Source: Halichondria panicea
Lineage: Eukaryota; Porifera; Demospongiae; Suberitida; Halichondriidae
Length of the DNA stretch: 64,000 bases
Direction: 5' to 3'
NCBI RefSeq assembly: GCF_963675165.1
Contig: NC_087389.1
Location: 2,824,001 to 2,888,000 of the forward strand
Shown here one piece after another: positions 63,233-64,000 of the stretch (position 1 is its first letter; every line of letters begins with the position of its first letter). The notes beneath the pieces are model-generated. The model made no database searches. It saw only the letters and a list, made by a program, of their open reading frames with translations, and had not been told where the DNA came from. The translations under genes and the position numbers were made by a program.

Positions 63233-64000
63233 ATTATCCATACCAAAAGCATGTTAGGCTAGTTTGCTGCAAAAGCGGGGACTGGACTTTTCCGTTTTGT
63301 GGGTGGAGCTAGGACTATAATTTTGTCCATTTAAACTGTGAGTTGACTTGAATAGACACAGATTTAGTAGAGCCACAGAGATGCCAACTTTTCAGATATT
63401 AATTTTCAAAAGAAATGATGCAGTTGCTAGGTTGACTGTTTAAATAGGTTGACTGTTGCTAAGCTAGTGCATTTCTAGTAGCCAATAGGTTTTGGGATCT
63501 AAATGGTACGTAGAGCAGCTAAAAATCATTTTCCAGTAGAAGTCCCTAGCTGGCATACTTGTCAACCACATAAGCATAAAAATGAAGTTATAATTGATCA
63601 CATAACTTCCAGGGCCGAACTCAACGCAACGCAAATAGACTTTAGTATACAACTTACTTAGTATCCTGTTATCAATAAACTTTTTGCAATGTAGTCACGG
63701 TATCTAGAAGCCTCGAGGATAAGTGATTTAGACACCTCTAAAACAGTCAAAATAGACCGTGTTTATCAGATTTAGACACGTCCAAATAGTCAACATAGAT
63801 TGTGTTTATCATTGCAGGCGTTGTACGTGATGGATTGGTAATTATACTCACGTGATTGTGCCATCTATTTTTTGTATGCTCTATTGGGCAATCAAGTATA
63901 GTAGTTAGTCAACGTGTCACCGTATTCTGTTCACCTGGCTACCAAATCGCTGCATTTACAGCATGGATAGCAGCTTCACTATCATGACAGATTTTCTTAT

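Larger units (their letters stand above)
60600..64000. other. Right-end spacer, repeats only
   Basis: Contains direct repeats (60819, 63095), inverted-repeat elements (61791, 62506) and a segment (61205-61260, cacttccgtttccaatccct) that also occurs near 18730 as cacttccgttgccaatccct. No gene was recognised. Confidence 0.5.

Overview
The window looks like animal nuclear DNA, most probably from a demosponge of the Amphimedon type. This is inferred from AT-rich spacers full of ATAATTAT-like words, genes split by small introns (down to 46 bp), closely spaced genes, and a very dense load of short inverted-repeat transposons (MITEs). No species marker was seen. No tRNA, rRNA or CRISPR array was recognised. 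All exon structures were read by eye from codon phase, splice-site dinucleotides and family motifs.

Layout. (1) 1.35-13.7 kb, minus strand: two tandem genes for a stand-alone saccharopine dehydrogenase of the lysine-degradation type. Copy A (8117-13698) is complete, 11 exons and 450 aa. Copy B (1351-7764 and possibly beyond the left edge) has diverged. (2) 13.76-21.67 kb, plus strand: a RIM-like scaffold (PDZ, C2A, long linker, C2B) starting 59 bp from copy A, head to head. (3) 22.13-23.52 kb, minus: a nucleotide-sugar transporter of the SLC35A2/A3 group. (4) 24.6-25.3 kb, plus: a two-exon, 100-aa cysteine-rich orphan. (5) 25.4-27.3 kb, minus: NUBP1-type cytosolic Fe-S scaffold ATPase, with an apparent U12-type AT-AC intron. 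(6) 27.6-38.0 kb, plus: a 72-aa small ORF whose TGA overlaps the ATG (TGATG) of a beta-1,3-glucuronyltransferase, which suggests a two-cistron transcript. A degenerate repeat-exon element lies in an intron. (7) 40.3-42.1 kb, plus: a rolling-stone-family membrane protein.

(8) The right part is mostly mobile DNA: a full-length Ty3/gypsy element with identical 134-bp LTRs (43.44-48.48 kb, minus); duplicated sequence carrying a MITE; a THAP pseudogene; a 1.26-kb element with long, internally repetitive terminal inverted repeats; an intact LINE whose N-terminus carries a hydrophobic segment and a 2A-like motif (53.84-57.78 kb); a broken RecQ-type helicase fragment converging on a zinc-finger ORF with an in-frame TGA (58.9-60.5 kb); and MITE-rich spacer to the end.

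The host genes have mixed housekeeping and cell-biological roles: lysine catabolism, Fe-S assembly, and two steps of proteoglycan synthesis (nucleotide-sugar import and linker glucuronylation). They do not form one obvious pathway. The most unusual observations are the TGATG small-ORF/glucuronyltransferase pair, the 2A-bearing LINE, the AT-AC intron in NUBP1, the RIM-like gene sharing a promoter region with a metabolic gene, and the diverging dehydrogenase copy with a newly split exon.
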